Assembly: GCA_027058735.1 (NCBI GenBank)
Contig: JALURZ010000214.1
Location: forward strand, 1-8,832
DNA: 8,832 bases
DNA from: Hyphomicrobiales bacterium
GTDB lineage: Bacteria > Pseudomonadota > Alphaproteobacteria > Rhizobiales > JALURZ01
Direction: 5' to 3'
A model generated the notes under the pieces. That model was not told where the DNA came from. It made no database searches and saw nothing but the letters and a program-made list of their open reading frames with translations. This document shows, piece by piece, positions 1 through 6,478 of the stretch. The stretch's first letter is position 1; each line of letters begins with the position of its first letter. The translations under genes were made by a program, and so were the position numbers.

Positions 1-36
1 GGACAATCCGCGCCGGCGCGCCGGCGCGGATTGTCC
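1..36. repeat. Perfect 36-bp palindrome at the window edge
   Basis: Bases 1-18 are the exact reverse complement of 19-36 (outer bases GGACAATCC / GGATTGTCC, centre GGCGCGCC), with no spacer and no mismatch. The right arm is coding for the gene that follows: codons from base 30 onward match the start of that protein's second internal repeat. The left arm is therefore either a real inverted repeat inside the gene or a fold-back artefact where a contig ends. It begins exactly at base 1, which favours the artefact reading, but the sequence alone cannot decide. Confidence 0.9.
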
Positions 37-899
37 TGTCGGGCATTGAAGGCGCGCCGGTTTCCGTGCGCCGGCGCCTGGCCGGTCTGTTGCGCGAAGC
101 CGCCATCGCTGAAGGGCTTGGAGCGATCGGCGAGACGAAAACGCAGGAGCCGGCCTACCGGATCAGCGGCGTTTTGAGCGCGAAGCGCGAGCGCCGCGGC
201 GTAGCCATCGCCTATGTCTGGGATATCGCCGCACCCGGTGAGGACGGCGCTCACAGGATTGCCGGCGACACCTTCGTCTTCGCCGCGCCCGGCAGGAACG
301 ACTGGGATGTCGCCGATGACGACGTGCTGCGGCGCATTTCGCGCAGAACCAGCACCAGGCTGGCGCGCTGGCTGACCGGAAGAGGCTTCGCCTTCACGAC
401 CGCCAATATCGCGCCACCGGCGGACGCCAACCGGCTTGCGGATATTTCGGCGCGCAGCGCGCCGCCCGCCGGACCGGCGCACACCGCACCGGGCGACAGA
501 CCGGTGAGCGCGGACATATCGCGCATGCCCGGCGCGTCCGCGCGCAGCGGCATTGCGGTCGCCCCGGTCGCGGGGGCCGGGGGAGCAGGCAATGCGGCCC
601 TGCGCCGCGCCCTGCGCCGCGCCCTTGATGCGCAGGGCGCCGAACTGGCGCAGGCCCCATCCCGCGCGCAATACACGGTTGACGGCACGGTGCAACTCGC
701 CACGCTGCGTGAAAACCGGCAGTCCATCATCATCGAATGGCGGTTGCGCGACGGCATGGGGCGCGTTCTCGGCACGGTGGCGCAGAACAATACGGTCCCG
801 GGCACCGGCACGACGAAGAACGGCTGGCCCGCAACCGCGCAAGATGCGGCCAGCGCCGCCGCCGGCGCCATCATGAAACTGCTGGGTCAGGCGCGATAA
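3..899 (+). CDS. Hypothetical protein with two internal repeats, 5'-truncated
   Basis: The frame is open from base 3 to a TAA at 897-899. A GTG at 66 would give 277 residues but is probably not the start. The protein contains two related halves, and the second half opens with IAVAPVAGAGG (residues 163-173 counted from the GTG), which aligns with IVLSGIEGAP encoded at 30-59, upstream of the GTG. Each half then has an Arg/Ala-rich helix, a short strand (AYRISG / QYTVDG), a strand with a conserved Trp and Asp (YVWDI / EWRLRD), a segment with a further Trp, and a closing Ala/Arg helix ending in WL or LL. A Pro/Ala-rich linker (residues about 105-160) joins them. The fold resembles poorly characterised alphaproteobacterial lipoproteins, but no signal peptide or lipobox is visible because the N-terminus is missing. 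Function unknown. It is convergent with the KAS gene, 40 bp away. Confidence 0.7.
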   Translation, partial: TIRAGAPARIVLSGIEGAPVSVRRRLAGLLREAAIAEGLGAIGETKTQEPAYRISGVLSAKRERRGVAIAYVWDIAAPGEDGAHRIAGDTFVFAAPGRNDWDVADDDVLRRISRRTSTRLARWLTGRGFAFTTANIAPPADANRLADISARSAPPAGPAHTAPGDRPVSADISRMPGASARSGIAVAPVAGAGGAGNAALRRALRRALDAQGAELAQAPSRAQYTVDGTVQLATLRENRQSIIIEWRLRDGMGRVLGTVAQNNTVPGTGTTKNGWPATAQDAASAAAGAIMKLLGQAR

Positions 900-923
900 G
901 GCCCGCTCAACGGGGCCGGCGGG
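900..923. terminator. Weak candidate terminator between convergent genes
   Basis: GGCCC at 900-904 can pair with GGGCC at 913-917, or alternatively CCCGC at 902-906 with GCGGG at 919-923. This lies in the 40-bp gap between two converging stop codons, where a terminator is expected. Neither strand has a T-run right after the stem; only GAAAATCC follows on the plus strand. The call rests mainly on position. Confidence 0.25.
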
Positions 924-939
924 AAAATCCGTCGCGGGT

Positions 940-2163
940 TCAAGAATAACGGCGAAACGCGAGCACGGCGTTGAGGCCGCCAAATGCGAAGGAATTCGAC
1001 AGCGCCACATCGACCTTCCCTTCGCGCGGCTGGTTCACGATGATGTCCAGATCGCAATCGGGATCGGGTTCGTCGAAATTGACCGTTGCCGGCAGAACGC
1101 CCGTGTGCACCGCCATGCAGGTGACAACCGCCTCCAGCGCGCTGGCCGCGCCCAGCCCGTGACCATGGGCCGATTTTGTCGAACTCACCGCAACCGTTTC
1201 GCTCGCCGAGCCGAGCGCCATGCGGATCGCTTTTGTCTCCTCGCGGTCGTTCACCGGCGTCGCGGTGCCATGAGCATTGATATAGGTGACCGCCTCGCCA
1301 TCGACCTTCGCGTCGTCCAGCGCCAACCGCATGGCGCGCGCGGCGCTCTCGGGCAGCGGCTTCACCAGGTGGTGAGCATCCGCCGACATGCCGAAACCGG
1401 CGATCTCGCCGTAGATTTTCGCGCCGCGCGCGCGCGCCGCACTTTCTTCTTCCAGCATCAAGATGCCCGCGCCCTCACCGAGGATCATGCCCCTGCGCCC
1501 CAGCGAAAACGGCCGGCACAGATCCGGCGACACCACACGCATGGAACTCCAGGCGCACAGATGGCCCCAACTGAACGGGCATTCGCTGCCGCCCGTAATC
1601 GCTCTGTCGAGCATGCCGGACCGGATGAGGTGGAACGCCTGGCCGATCGCGTGGTTGGACGACGAACAGGCCGTGCTGACCGTGAAACTGGGGCCGGTCA
1701 TGCCGTATTTCATCGATATCTGGCAGGTCGCCGCATTGGCCATATAGCGCGGGATCGTCAGCGGATGAAGGCGGATGTTGTCTTGTGCGTAAAGCCCCTT
1801 GAAGCCCTCATCAAGCGTCAGCTGGCCACCGGCTCCGGTGCCCAGAATAACGCCGCTTTCCGGCGTCGCCAGCACACCCGCGCCCAATCCGCTGTCCGCC
1901 ACCGCTTCCATCGCGGCAACCATCGCCAGCTGGCAGAACCGGTCCATCTGGCGCGCCTCGCCACGGGTCAGCGTCCGTTCGGCATCGAAATTCCTGACCT
2001 GTCCGCCGTTTTTGAAGGTCAGGCGGCCGACATCGAAATTTTCTATTTCGGCGATACCGCAACCGCCCTTTTCGATCGTCGTCCAGGCTTCGGCCATGGT
2101 GTTGCCGATGGCCGAAACATTCCCCAGCCCCGTAACGACGACGCGGCGTTCATTGCTTGCCAT
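940..2163 (-). CDS. Beta-ketoacyl-ACP synthase, FabF/NodE-type condensing enzyme
   Basis: A 407-residue thiolase-fold condensing enzyme of about the usual KAS II length. It should join an acyl primer to malonyl-ACP with loss of CO2. The catalytic Cys166 lies in VSTACSSSN, His298 in NAHGTATPVND, and Lys330 and His335 in STKSAHGHGLGAA; the C-terminus has the typical NSFAFGGLNA. The usual Thr in the SMTGH motif is His here (SAHGH), a variant I associate with NodE-like and specialised KAS enzymes rather than housekeeping FabF. I chose ATG 2163 because VVVTGLG follows at once and AGGA lies 10 bases upstream; the frame extends to 2235 but the added residues look non-native. The ACP gene 143 bp upstream on the same strand is the likely carrier. 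No ketoreductase or dehydratase is adjacent, so those steps would come from housekeeping FAS or genes elsewhere. Nodulation itself is not supported. Confidence 0.9.
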   Translation of the reverse strand: MASNERRVVVTGLGNVSAIGNTMAEAWTTIEKGGCGIAEIENFDVGRLTFKNGGQVRNFDAERTLTRGEARQMDRFCQLAMVAAMEAVADSGLGAGVLATPESGVILGTGAGGQLTLDEGFKGLYAQDNIRLHPLTIPRYMANAATCQISMKYGMTGPSFTVSTACSSSNHAIGQAFHLIRSGMLDRAITGGSECPFSWGHLCAWSSMRVVSPDLCRPFSLGRRGMILGEGAGILMLEEESAARARGAKIYGEIAGFGMSADAHHLVKPLPESAARAMRLALDDAKVDGEAVTYINAHGTATPVNDREETKAIRMALGSASETVAVSSTKSAHGHGLGAASALEAVVTCMAVHTGVLPATVNFDEPDPDCDLDIIVNQPREGKVDVALSNSFAFGGLNAVLAFRRYS

Positions 2164-2306
2164 GGCTTTGCTTTCCTGATGCATCTTCCAGGACCGGCGG
2201 TCCCTTGCAAACCGTCTTTGCGGATCGGCGCGCAACCACCCGTGATATCCGAAAACCCGAACCCGGCGATACAGGGCGAATGACCGGAGGCTGCGGTTTC
2301 GACATG

Positions 2307-2576
2307 TCAGGCGGATTTTACCTTTTTCAGATGGGCGATGAACTGCTCGGTAAAATTGCCAACGGTGCTGAATTCATGGACGTCATCATCTGAAATGCTG
2401 ATGTCGAACTCTTCTTCAAGGCTGAAAATAATCTCGACAATCGAGAATGAATCAAGATCGAGGCTCTCAAAACTGGTGTCCGGCTTCAGACCGCCTTCGG
2501 GAACTTCGTCGAGCTGTTTTTCGATAATTCCCTTGACGCTGGCCGCCACGGCGGCGGTATCGATATCTGTACTCAC
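2307..2576 (-). CDS. Acyl carrier protein
   Basis: An acidic 89-residue protein of standard ACP length. It carries the 4'-phosphopantetheine site Ser43 in LDLDSFSIVE (DSF in place of the commoner DSL), followed by a helix-II-like IFSLEEEFDISI and a C-terminal helix ending in Lys residues. The start is GTG at 2576, with AAGGGA 10 bases upstream. It does not match housekeeping AcpP, whose surrounding sequence is very strongly conserved, nor AcpXL, the very-long-chain lipid A carrier of rhizobia, as I remember them. Together with the downstream KAS it makes a two-gene module reminiscent of NodF-NodE, in which a dedicated ACP and KAS build an unusual acyl chain. The product here is unknown. Confidence 0.92.
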   Translation of the reverse strand: MSTDIDTAAVAASVKGIIEKQLDEVPEGGLKPDTSFESLDLDSFSIVEIIFSLEEEFDISISDDDVHEFSTVGNFTEQFIAHLKKVKSA

Positions 2577-2685
2577 GTCTCAAACGTCCCTTACACTTTC
2601 GCGCGCGCATTCGCGCCGGCCCATGAATTGGGAAGTTATTAGGCAAAGGGGGCGGCTTTGTCGATGCAAATCTGGTCTGCCCGCG

Positions 2686-2691
2686 ATTATA
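2686..2691 (-). promoter_or_regulatory. Possible -10 box for the ACP-KAS unit
   Basis: The minus strand reads a perfect TATAAT here, which would start transcription near 2679 and leave a leader of about 100 nt before the ACP start. No convincing -35 hexamer lies 16-18 bases upstream (the sequence there is around CATATG), so the promoter would be weak or activator-dependent. Confidence 0.3.
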
Positions 2692-2823
2692 GTTCGGCGC
2701 TCAAGGATCATATGCGGATCGGGTCATGATCAGCCGAATCCGGCGCCGCGCGAACCACCGCGCAACCGGCCCGCGCGCGTTTTCCACAATCCGGGCGCGC
2801 CATGGCGCACGCTTTTCGCCAAT

Positions 2824-2837
2824 CGGGCAAATGCCCG
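2824..2837. promoter_or_regulatory. Inverted repeat just upstream of the prs promoter
   Basis: CGGGCA-AA-TGCCCG is a perfect 6-bp dyad with a 2-base centre, ending one base before the proposed -35 box of prs. The centre is too small for a good RNA hairpin, so a protein-binding half-site pair is more likely than a terminator. No regulator can be named. Confidence 0.3.
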
Positions 2838-2838
2838 G

Positions 2839-2867
2839 TTTACAGCGGGGCTGCGGATTACTACAAA
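2839..2867 (+). promoter_or_regulatory. Putative sigma-70 promoter for prs
   Basis: TTTACA (2839-2844) and TACAAA (2862-2867) are separated by exactly 17 bases and match the consensus hexamers at 5 of 6 and 4 of 6 positions. Transcription would start near 2875, about 60 nt before the prs start codon. No better pair was seen in this intergenic region. Confidence 0.45.
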
Positions 2868-2937
2868 CGCATGACAAAAGGCGGAGCATGGTCTCCAGTT
2901 GCAGGCCCGGACCCGCGCCGGCGAGAGGATGGGGGGA

Positions 2938-3873
2938 ATGAAACTCTTCTCGGGCAACAGCAATCAGCCGCTGGCCGAAGCCATTGCCGCATACCTCAAT
3001 GTTCCGCTGGGCAAGTGTGATGTCCGCCGGTTTGCTGACATGGAGATCTTTGTCGAAATCCACGAAAATGTCCGCGGCGAAGATGCCTTCGTGCTGCAAT
3101 CCACGGCGTTTCCCGCCAACGATCATCTCATGGAGCTTCTGATCATGATCGATGCGCTGCGCCGGGCCTCGGCCAGGCGCATCACGGCGGTGGTTCCCTA
3201 TTTCGGTTACGCGCGCCAGGACAGGAAGCCGGGGCCGCGAACGCCGATCTCCGCCAAGCTTGTCGCCAATCTGATTACCCGCGCCGGCGCCGACCGGGTG
3301 CTGACCCTCGATCTTCACGCCGGGCAGATTCAGGGCTTCTTCGATATTCCGACGGACAATCTGTTCGCCGCCCCGGTCATGATCCGCGACATCAAGGAAA
3401 AGAACAACATCAAGAAAACCTCGGTGGTCTCGCCCGATGTGGGCGGTGTCGTGCGCGCCCGCGGCCTGGCCAAGCGCATCGGAGTGCCGCTGGCCATCAT
3501 CGACAAACGCCGCGACCGGCCCGGACAGTCCGAGGTCATGAATATCGTCGGCGAGGTCAAGGGCATGTCGTGCATCCTGGTGGATGACATTGTCGATTCC
3601 GGCGGCACCCTGTGCAACGCCGCCGACGCCTTGCTGGAAAAGGGCGCAAAGGACGTGTCCGCCTATATCACCCATGGGGTCCTGTCCGGGGGAGCGGTCG
3701 CGCGGATCACGTCATCCAGTCTCAAGACCCTGGTCATCACGGACTCGATCCGCGCAACCGAAGCGGTGCGGGTGTCGCAGACCATCCGCGTGCTTTCGAT
3801 CGCGCCGCTGATGGGCGAGGCCATCGGGCGTACCGCGCGCGAGGAGTCGGTCTCAAGCCTGTTCCACTCGTGA
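2938..3873 (+). CDS. prs: Ribose-phosphate pyrophosphokinase (PRPP synthetase)
   Basis: A cytosolic enzyme that makes 5-phosphoribosyl 1-pyrophosphate from ribose 5-phosphate and ATP, feeding purine, pyrimidine, NAD, His and Trp synthesis. The 311-residue length is normal for the family. Visible hallmarks are YFGYARQDRK (residues 88-97, ATP contacts), the LDLHAGQIQGFFD segment (124-136, metal-binding His127), SPDVGG (165-170), the catalytic-lysine DKRR (189-192) and the ribose-phosphate loop DDIVDSGGT (216-224). ATG 2938 is chosen over the in-frame ATG 2929 and the GTG 2899 because GAGAGGA lies 8 bases upstream and the protein then opens with the family's MKLFSGNSN. The neighbouring rplY gene has its own promoter, 177 bp downstream. 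Confidence 0.98.
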   Translation: MKLFSGNSNQPLAEAIAAYLNVPLGKCDVRRFADMEIFVEIHENVRGEDAFVLQSTAFPANDHLMELLIMIDALRRASARRITAVVPYFGYARQDRKPGPRTPISAKLVANLITRAGADRVLTLDLHAGQIQGFFDIPTDNLFAAPVMIRDIKEKNNIKKTSVVSPDVGGVVRARGLAKRIGVPLAIIDKRRDRPGQSEVMNIVGEVKGMSCILVDDIVDSGGTLCNAADALLEKGAKDVSAYITHGVLSGGAVARITSSSLKTLVITDSIRATEAVRVSQTIRVLSIAPLMGEAIGRTAREESVSSLFHS

Positions 3874-3904
3874 TTTCGCACATTCGCGCCGGCCGATCTG
3901 CCCA

Positions 3905-3933
3905 TTGTCAAGCATGGCAACGGGCGCTATAAG
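3905..3933 (+). promoter_or_regulatory. Putative sigma-70 promoter for the rplY-pth-ychF-maoC operon
   Basis: TTGTCA (3905-3910), a 17-base spacer and TATAAG (3928-3933) each match consensus at 5 of 6 positions, the best promoter-like pair in the window. It lies in the 177-bp gap after prs and predicts a start near 3940 and a leader of about 110 nt. The long leader and the hairpin in it leave room for post-transcriptional control. Confidence 0.55.
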
Positions 3934-3945
3934 CACGCGGCGCCT

Positions 3946-3972
3946 GTGCTCAGGGGCAATCCTTGCCCGCAC
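3946..3972 (+). promoter_or_regulatory. Leader hairpin upstream of rplY
   Basis: GGGCAA (3954-3959) pairs perfectly with TTGCCC (3963-3968) across a TCC loop. The flanking GTGC (3946-3949) and GCAC (3969-3972) extend the stem past a 4-base bulge (TCAG). It would begin a few bases into the transcript from the 3905-3933 promoter. There is no T-run after it, so it is more likely a structured 5' leader than a terminator. Confidence 0.4.
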
Positions 3973-4050
3973 GGGCGCGCCATGGTCTCTAGCGGCCACC
4001 TGCATGAATTTCCCGAGCCGGACGGACGAGCGCGAGGGGGCGAACTGAAA

Positions 4051-4737
4051 ATGGCACAAACCATAGAACTGAACGCTGAAACGCGTGAACGGCTGGGCAC
4101 GGGCGCAACCCGCGCGATCCGCCGCGATGGGCGGATTCCCGCCGTTGTCTATGGCGAGAATGAGCCACCGCAGGCGATCTCGCTGGTGCACAAGGAACTG
4201 ATGCGCCATGTGGAGACGGGAACGTTTCTGACCACGCTGTTCGATATCAATATAGGCGGCAGGAAAACCCGCGTCATTCCCCGCGAATTGCAGTTCGAGC
4301 CGGTGCGCGAGAAACTGATGCATGTGGATTTCTTCCGCCTTGGCAAGGATGCGACGATCACGGTCGAAATCCCCGTGAACTTCATCAATGACGAAGAGGC
4401 TCCGGGCATCAGGGAGGGCGGCATTTTGAATGTCGTGCGCTTCGCAATCGAATTGACCTGCCGCGCCGACAGCATTCCAGACACCATCGATGCCGATCTT
4501 ACCGGCCTTGAAATGGGCGCATCCCTGCACATCTCCGATATCACCCTGCCGGAAGGCGCGGAGCTGACCATCACGGACCGTGACTTCACGATTGCGACCA
4601 TCGCCGCGCCGGCCGAGATCGTCGAAGAAGAGGAAGAAGACCTTGACGGCCTGGAGGGCGAAAGCGCCGAGGGCGAAGAGGCTGAAGGCGAGAGCGGCGA
4701 ACAGGACGGCGAGGCCGAGGGCGGCGCGGAGGAATAG
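4051..4737 (+). CDS. rplY: 50S ribosomal protein L25, CTC form
   Basis: A 5S-rRNA-binding protein of the large ribosomal subunit, in the long two-domain CTC/TL5 form. Residues 1 to about 95 are the L25 domain (ELNAETRERLGTGATRAIRR at the start, then RIPAVVYG), and about 96-190 are the beta-rich TL5 domain, with the typical HVDFFRL and a GGILN segment. The last 37 or so residues are a low-complexity acidic tail, 20 of them Asp or Glu, encoded by repeated GAGGGCGAA-like codons. ATG 4051 gives the family N-terminus; the frame extends upstream to 3946 but that part overlaps the promoter leader. A G-rich SD-like run (GAGGGGG) ends at 4040, 10 bases from the start. The pth gene follows after 24 bp, a pairing seen in many bacteria. 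Confidence 0.97.
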   Translation: MAQTIELNAETRERLGTGATRAIRRDGRIPAVVYGENEPPQAISLVHKELMRHVETGTFLTTLFDINIGGRKTRVIPRELQFEPVREKLMHVDFFRLGKDATITVEIPVNFINDEEAPGIREGGILNVVRFAIELTCRADSIPDTIDADLTGLEMGASLHISDITLPEGAELTITDRDFTIATIAAPAEIVEEEEEDLDGLEGESAEGEEAEGESGEQDGEAEGGAEE

Positions 4738-4761
4738 CGCCGGGCCTCACGGAGAGTTTCG

Positions 4762-5364
4762 ATGATCCTGCTTGCCGGTCTGGGCAATCCCGGCGCGCGC
4801 TACAGGGCCAATCGCCACAATATTGGCTTCATGGCGCTCGATGCGATCGTTGCGCGACATCCGTTCGCGGCGTGGCGGCAGCGTTTCCAGGCGCAATGCG
4901 CGGAAGGCCGGATCGCGGACACGAAAGTGCTGGCGCTGAAACCGCAGACATTCATGAACGAGTCCGGACGCGCGGTCGGGCAGGCCGCCCGGTTTTACAG
5001 AATCGAGCCGGAAAACATCATCGTCATCCATGATGAACTGGACCTGGCGCCGGGCAAGATGCGGGTCAAGGCGGGCGGTGGCGCGGCCGGTCATAACGGC
5101 GTGCGCTCCATCGCGCGTCATGTGGGCGCGGATTTCCGCCGCGTGCGCCTGGGCATCGGCCATCCCGGCGAAAAGGGCAAGGTGCGCGCAACCGTGCTGA
5201 ACGATTTCTCCGGATCCGAAGCCGCCTGGGTTGGCCCCCTGCTGGACGCAATAGCGGACAATGCCGCCCTGCTGGTGGAGGGGTGCGATTCCACCTTCAT
5301 GAACCGGGTCCATCTGGCGCTCAATCCGAGCCGCGAAGCTGAAGAAAAAGACGGGCCGGAATGA
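4762..5364 (+). CDS. pth: Peptidyl-tRNA hydrolase
   Basis: It cleaves peptidyl-tRNA released from stalled ribosomes, recycling tRNA; the enzyme is usually essential. The 200-residue length fits. It shows the N-terminal LAGLGNPG (Asn9), the catalytic His19 in NRHNIGF, the KPQTFMNESG segment (60-69) and Asp91 in HDELD. The GGGAAGHNGVRSI tRNA-contacting loop is also present. GGAGAG at 4751-4756 is a good ribosome-binding site 5 bases from ATG 4762. Its stop codon overlaps the ychF start (ATGA at 5361-5364), so the two are probably translationally coupled, and it shares the rplY transcript. Confidence 0.98.
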   Translation: MILLAGLGNPGARYRANRHNIGFMALDAIVARHPFAAWRQRFQAQCAEGRIADTKVLALKPQTFMNESGRAVGQAARFYRIEPENIIVIHDELDLAPGKMRVKAGGGAAGHNGVRSIARHVGADFRRVRLGIGHPGEKGKVRATVLNDFSGSEAAWVGPLLDAIADNAALLVEGCDSTFMNRVHLALNPSREAEEKDGPE

Positions 5365-6461
5365 TGGGTTTCAAATGCGGTATCGTCGGTCTGCCCAATG
5401 TCGGCAAATCGACACTGTTCAATGCGCTGACCCGCACGGCCGCGGCGCAGGCGGAAAACTACCCGTTTTGCACCATCGAGCCGAACCTTGGCGATGTGCC
5501 TGTCCCCGACCCGCGGCTCATGAGACTTGGCGCAATCGCGCGCTCAAAAGACATCGTGCCGGCACGCCTGACATTTGTCGATATCGCCGGCCTGGTGAAG
5601 GGTGCATCGAAGGGCGAAGGCCTTGGCAACCGGTTTCTCGGGCAGATCCGCGAAATGGAGGCGATCGCCTGTGTCCTGCGCTGTTTCGATGATCCCGATG
5701 TGACCCATGTGCACGGGAAAATCGATCCGCTCGGCGATCTGGAAACGGTCGAAACGGAACTGATGCTCGCGGATCTCGAAAGCCTCGAGGGGCGTGTGGC
5801 GGGGCTGGAAAAGAGGATCCGGGGCGGTGACAAGGACGCAAAGCTCGCCCTGTCGCTGAGCGAAGCCGCCCTCGGGCTGTTGCGCAACGGCCATCCGGCG
5901 CGCAGGCTCGATGTGGCTGACGAACACCGCAGCGCCTTTGCCGCACTGCAATTGCTGACCGCAAAGCCGGTGGTCTATGTCTGCAATGTGGACGAAGCCT
6001 CCTGCGCCGCCGGCAACGAATACTCAGCGCTTGTCGAAGAGCGCGCGCGCGCCGATGGCGCTGCGTGCATCGTCATTTCCGCCGCGATCGAGGCGGAGCT
6101 GGCGCAACTCGGCGACGCGGACAGGCTGGAGTATCTGCAATCACTGGGCCTCGATGCGCCGGGCCTCGACCGGCTCATCCATGCCGGCTACCGCCTGCTC
6201 GGGCTCATCACGTTCTTCACCGCGGGCCCCAAGGAGGCGCGCGCCTGGACGATCGCTGCGGGAACGCGCGCGGCGCGCGCGGCGGGGAAAATCCACACCG
6301 ACATCGAGAAGGGCTTTATCCGCGCCGAGACCATCGCCTATGATGATTTCGTCACCCTTGGCGGCGAGGCGAAGGCGCGCGAAGCCGGCAGGTTGCGGCT
6401 CGAAGGCAAGGACTACATTGTGGCGGATGGCGATGTTCTGCATTTCCGGTTCGCCGTTTGA
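5361..6461 (+). CDS. ychF: Redox-responsive P-loop ATPase YchF/EngD (OBG family)
   Basis: A ribosome-associated NTPase that, unlike most OBG-family GTPases, prefers ATP; it is linked to oxidative-stress and translation control. The 366-residue length is typical. Residues 10-18 are the P-loop GLPNVGKST, 74-90 the switch II/G3 segment DIAGLVKGASKGEGLGN, and 209-212 NVDE in place of the NKxD specificity motif, which is the hallmark of YchF. A coiled-coil insertion lies around 128-175 and a C-terminal TGS domain from about 280, ending DVLHFRFAV. Two adjacent ATG codons (5361, 5364) are possible starts; the first overlaps the pth stop. No strong Shine-Dalgarno is seen, consistent with coupling to pth. 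Confidence 0.98.
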   Translation: MMGFKCGIVGLPNVGKSTLFNALTRTAAAQAENYPFCTIEPNLGDVPVPDPRLMRLGAIARSKDIVPARLTFVDIAGLVKGASKGEGLGNRFLGQIREMEAIACVLRCFDDPDVTHVHGKIDPLGDLETVETELMLADLESLEGRVAGLEKRIRGGDKDAKLALSLSEAALGLLRNGHPARRLDVADEHRSAFAALQLLTAKPVVYVCNVDEASCAAGNEYSALVEERARADGAACIVISAAIEAELAQLGDADRLEYLQSLGLDAPGLDRLIHAGYRLLGLITFFTAGPKEARAWTIAAGTRAARAAGKIHTDIEKGFIRAETIAYDDFVTLGGEAKAREAGRLRLEGKDYIVADGDVLHFRFAV

Positions 6462-6478
6462 AGAGGCCCGGCGGTGTC

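Larger units (their letters stand above)
2577..2937. other. Divergent intergenic region between the ACP gene and prs
   Basis: A 361-bp spacer between divergently transcribed genes. It contains a minus-strand TATAAT (2686-2691), a plus-strand TTTACA-N17-TACAAA pair (2839-2867) and a short perfect dyad (2824-2837). A single DnaA-box-like TTTTCCACA lies at 2780-2788. Open frames crossing it have no recognisable protein features, and I see no tRNA-like cloverleaf. Confidence 0.6.

Noticed and set aside
2191..2203. GGACC/GGTCC dyad between the ACP and KAS genes
   Set aside because: The stem is only 5 bp with a 3-base loop and has no T-run; too short to call a terminator or regulatory element.
1105..2283. 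A 392-codon plus-strand open frame opposite the KAS gene
   Set aside because: Antisense to a gene with all catalytic motifs; its Arg/Ala/His-rich composition is that of a GC-rich shadow.
2307..2576. AcpXL, the very-long-chain lipid A acyl carrier
   Set aside because: The sequence around the Ser and the C-terminus does not match AcpXL as I know it, and the fabZ, second fabF, adh and lpxXL neighbours are missing.
2780..2788. DnaA-box-like TTTTCCACA upstream of prs
   Set aside because: A single near-match with no cluster of boxes, no AT-rich unwinding region and no dnaA/dnaN nearby; not an origin.
2701..3675. A 324-codon minus-strand open frame opposite prs
   Set aside because: It lies antisense to the highly conserved prs gene, is typical of GC-rich mirror frames, and shows no domain.
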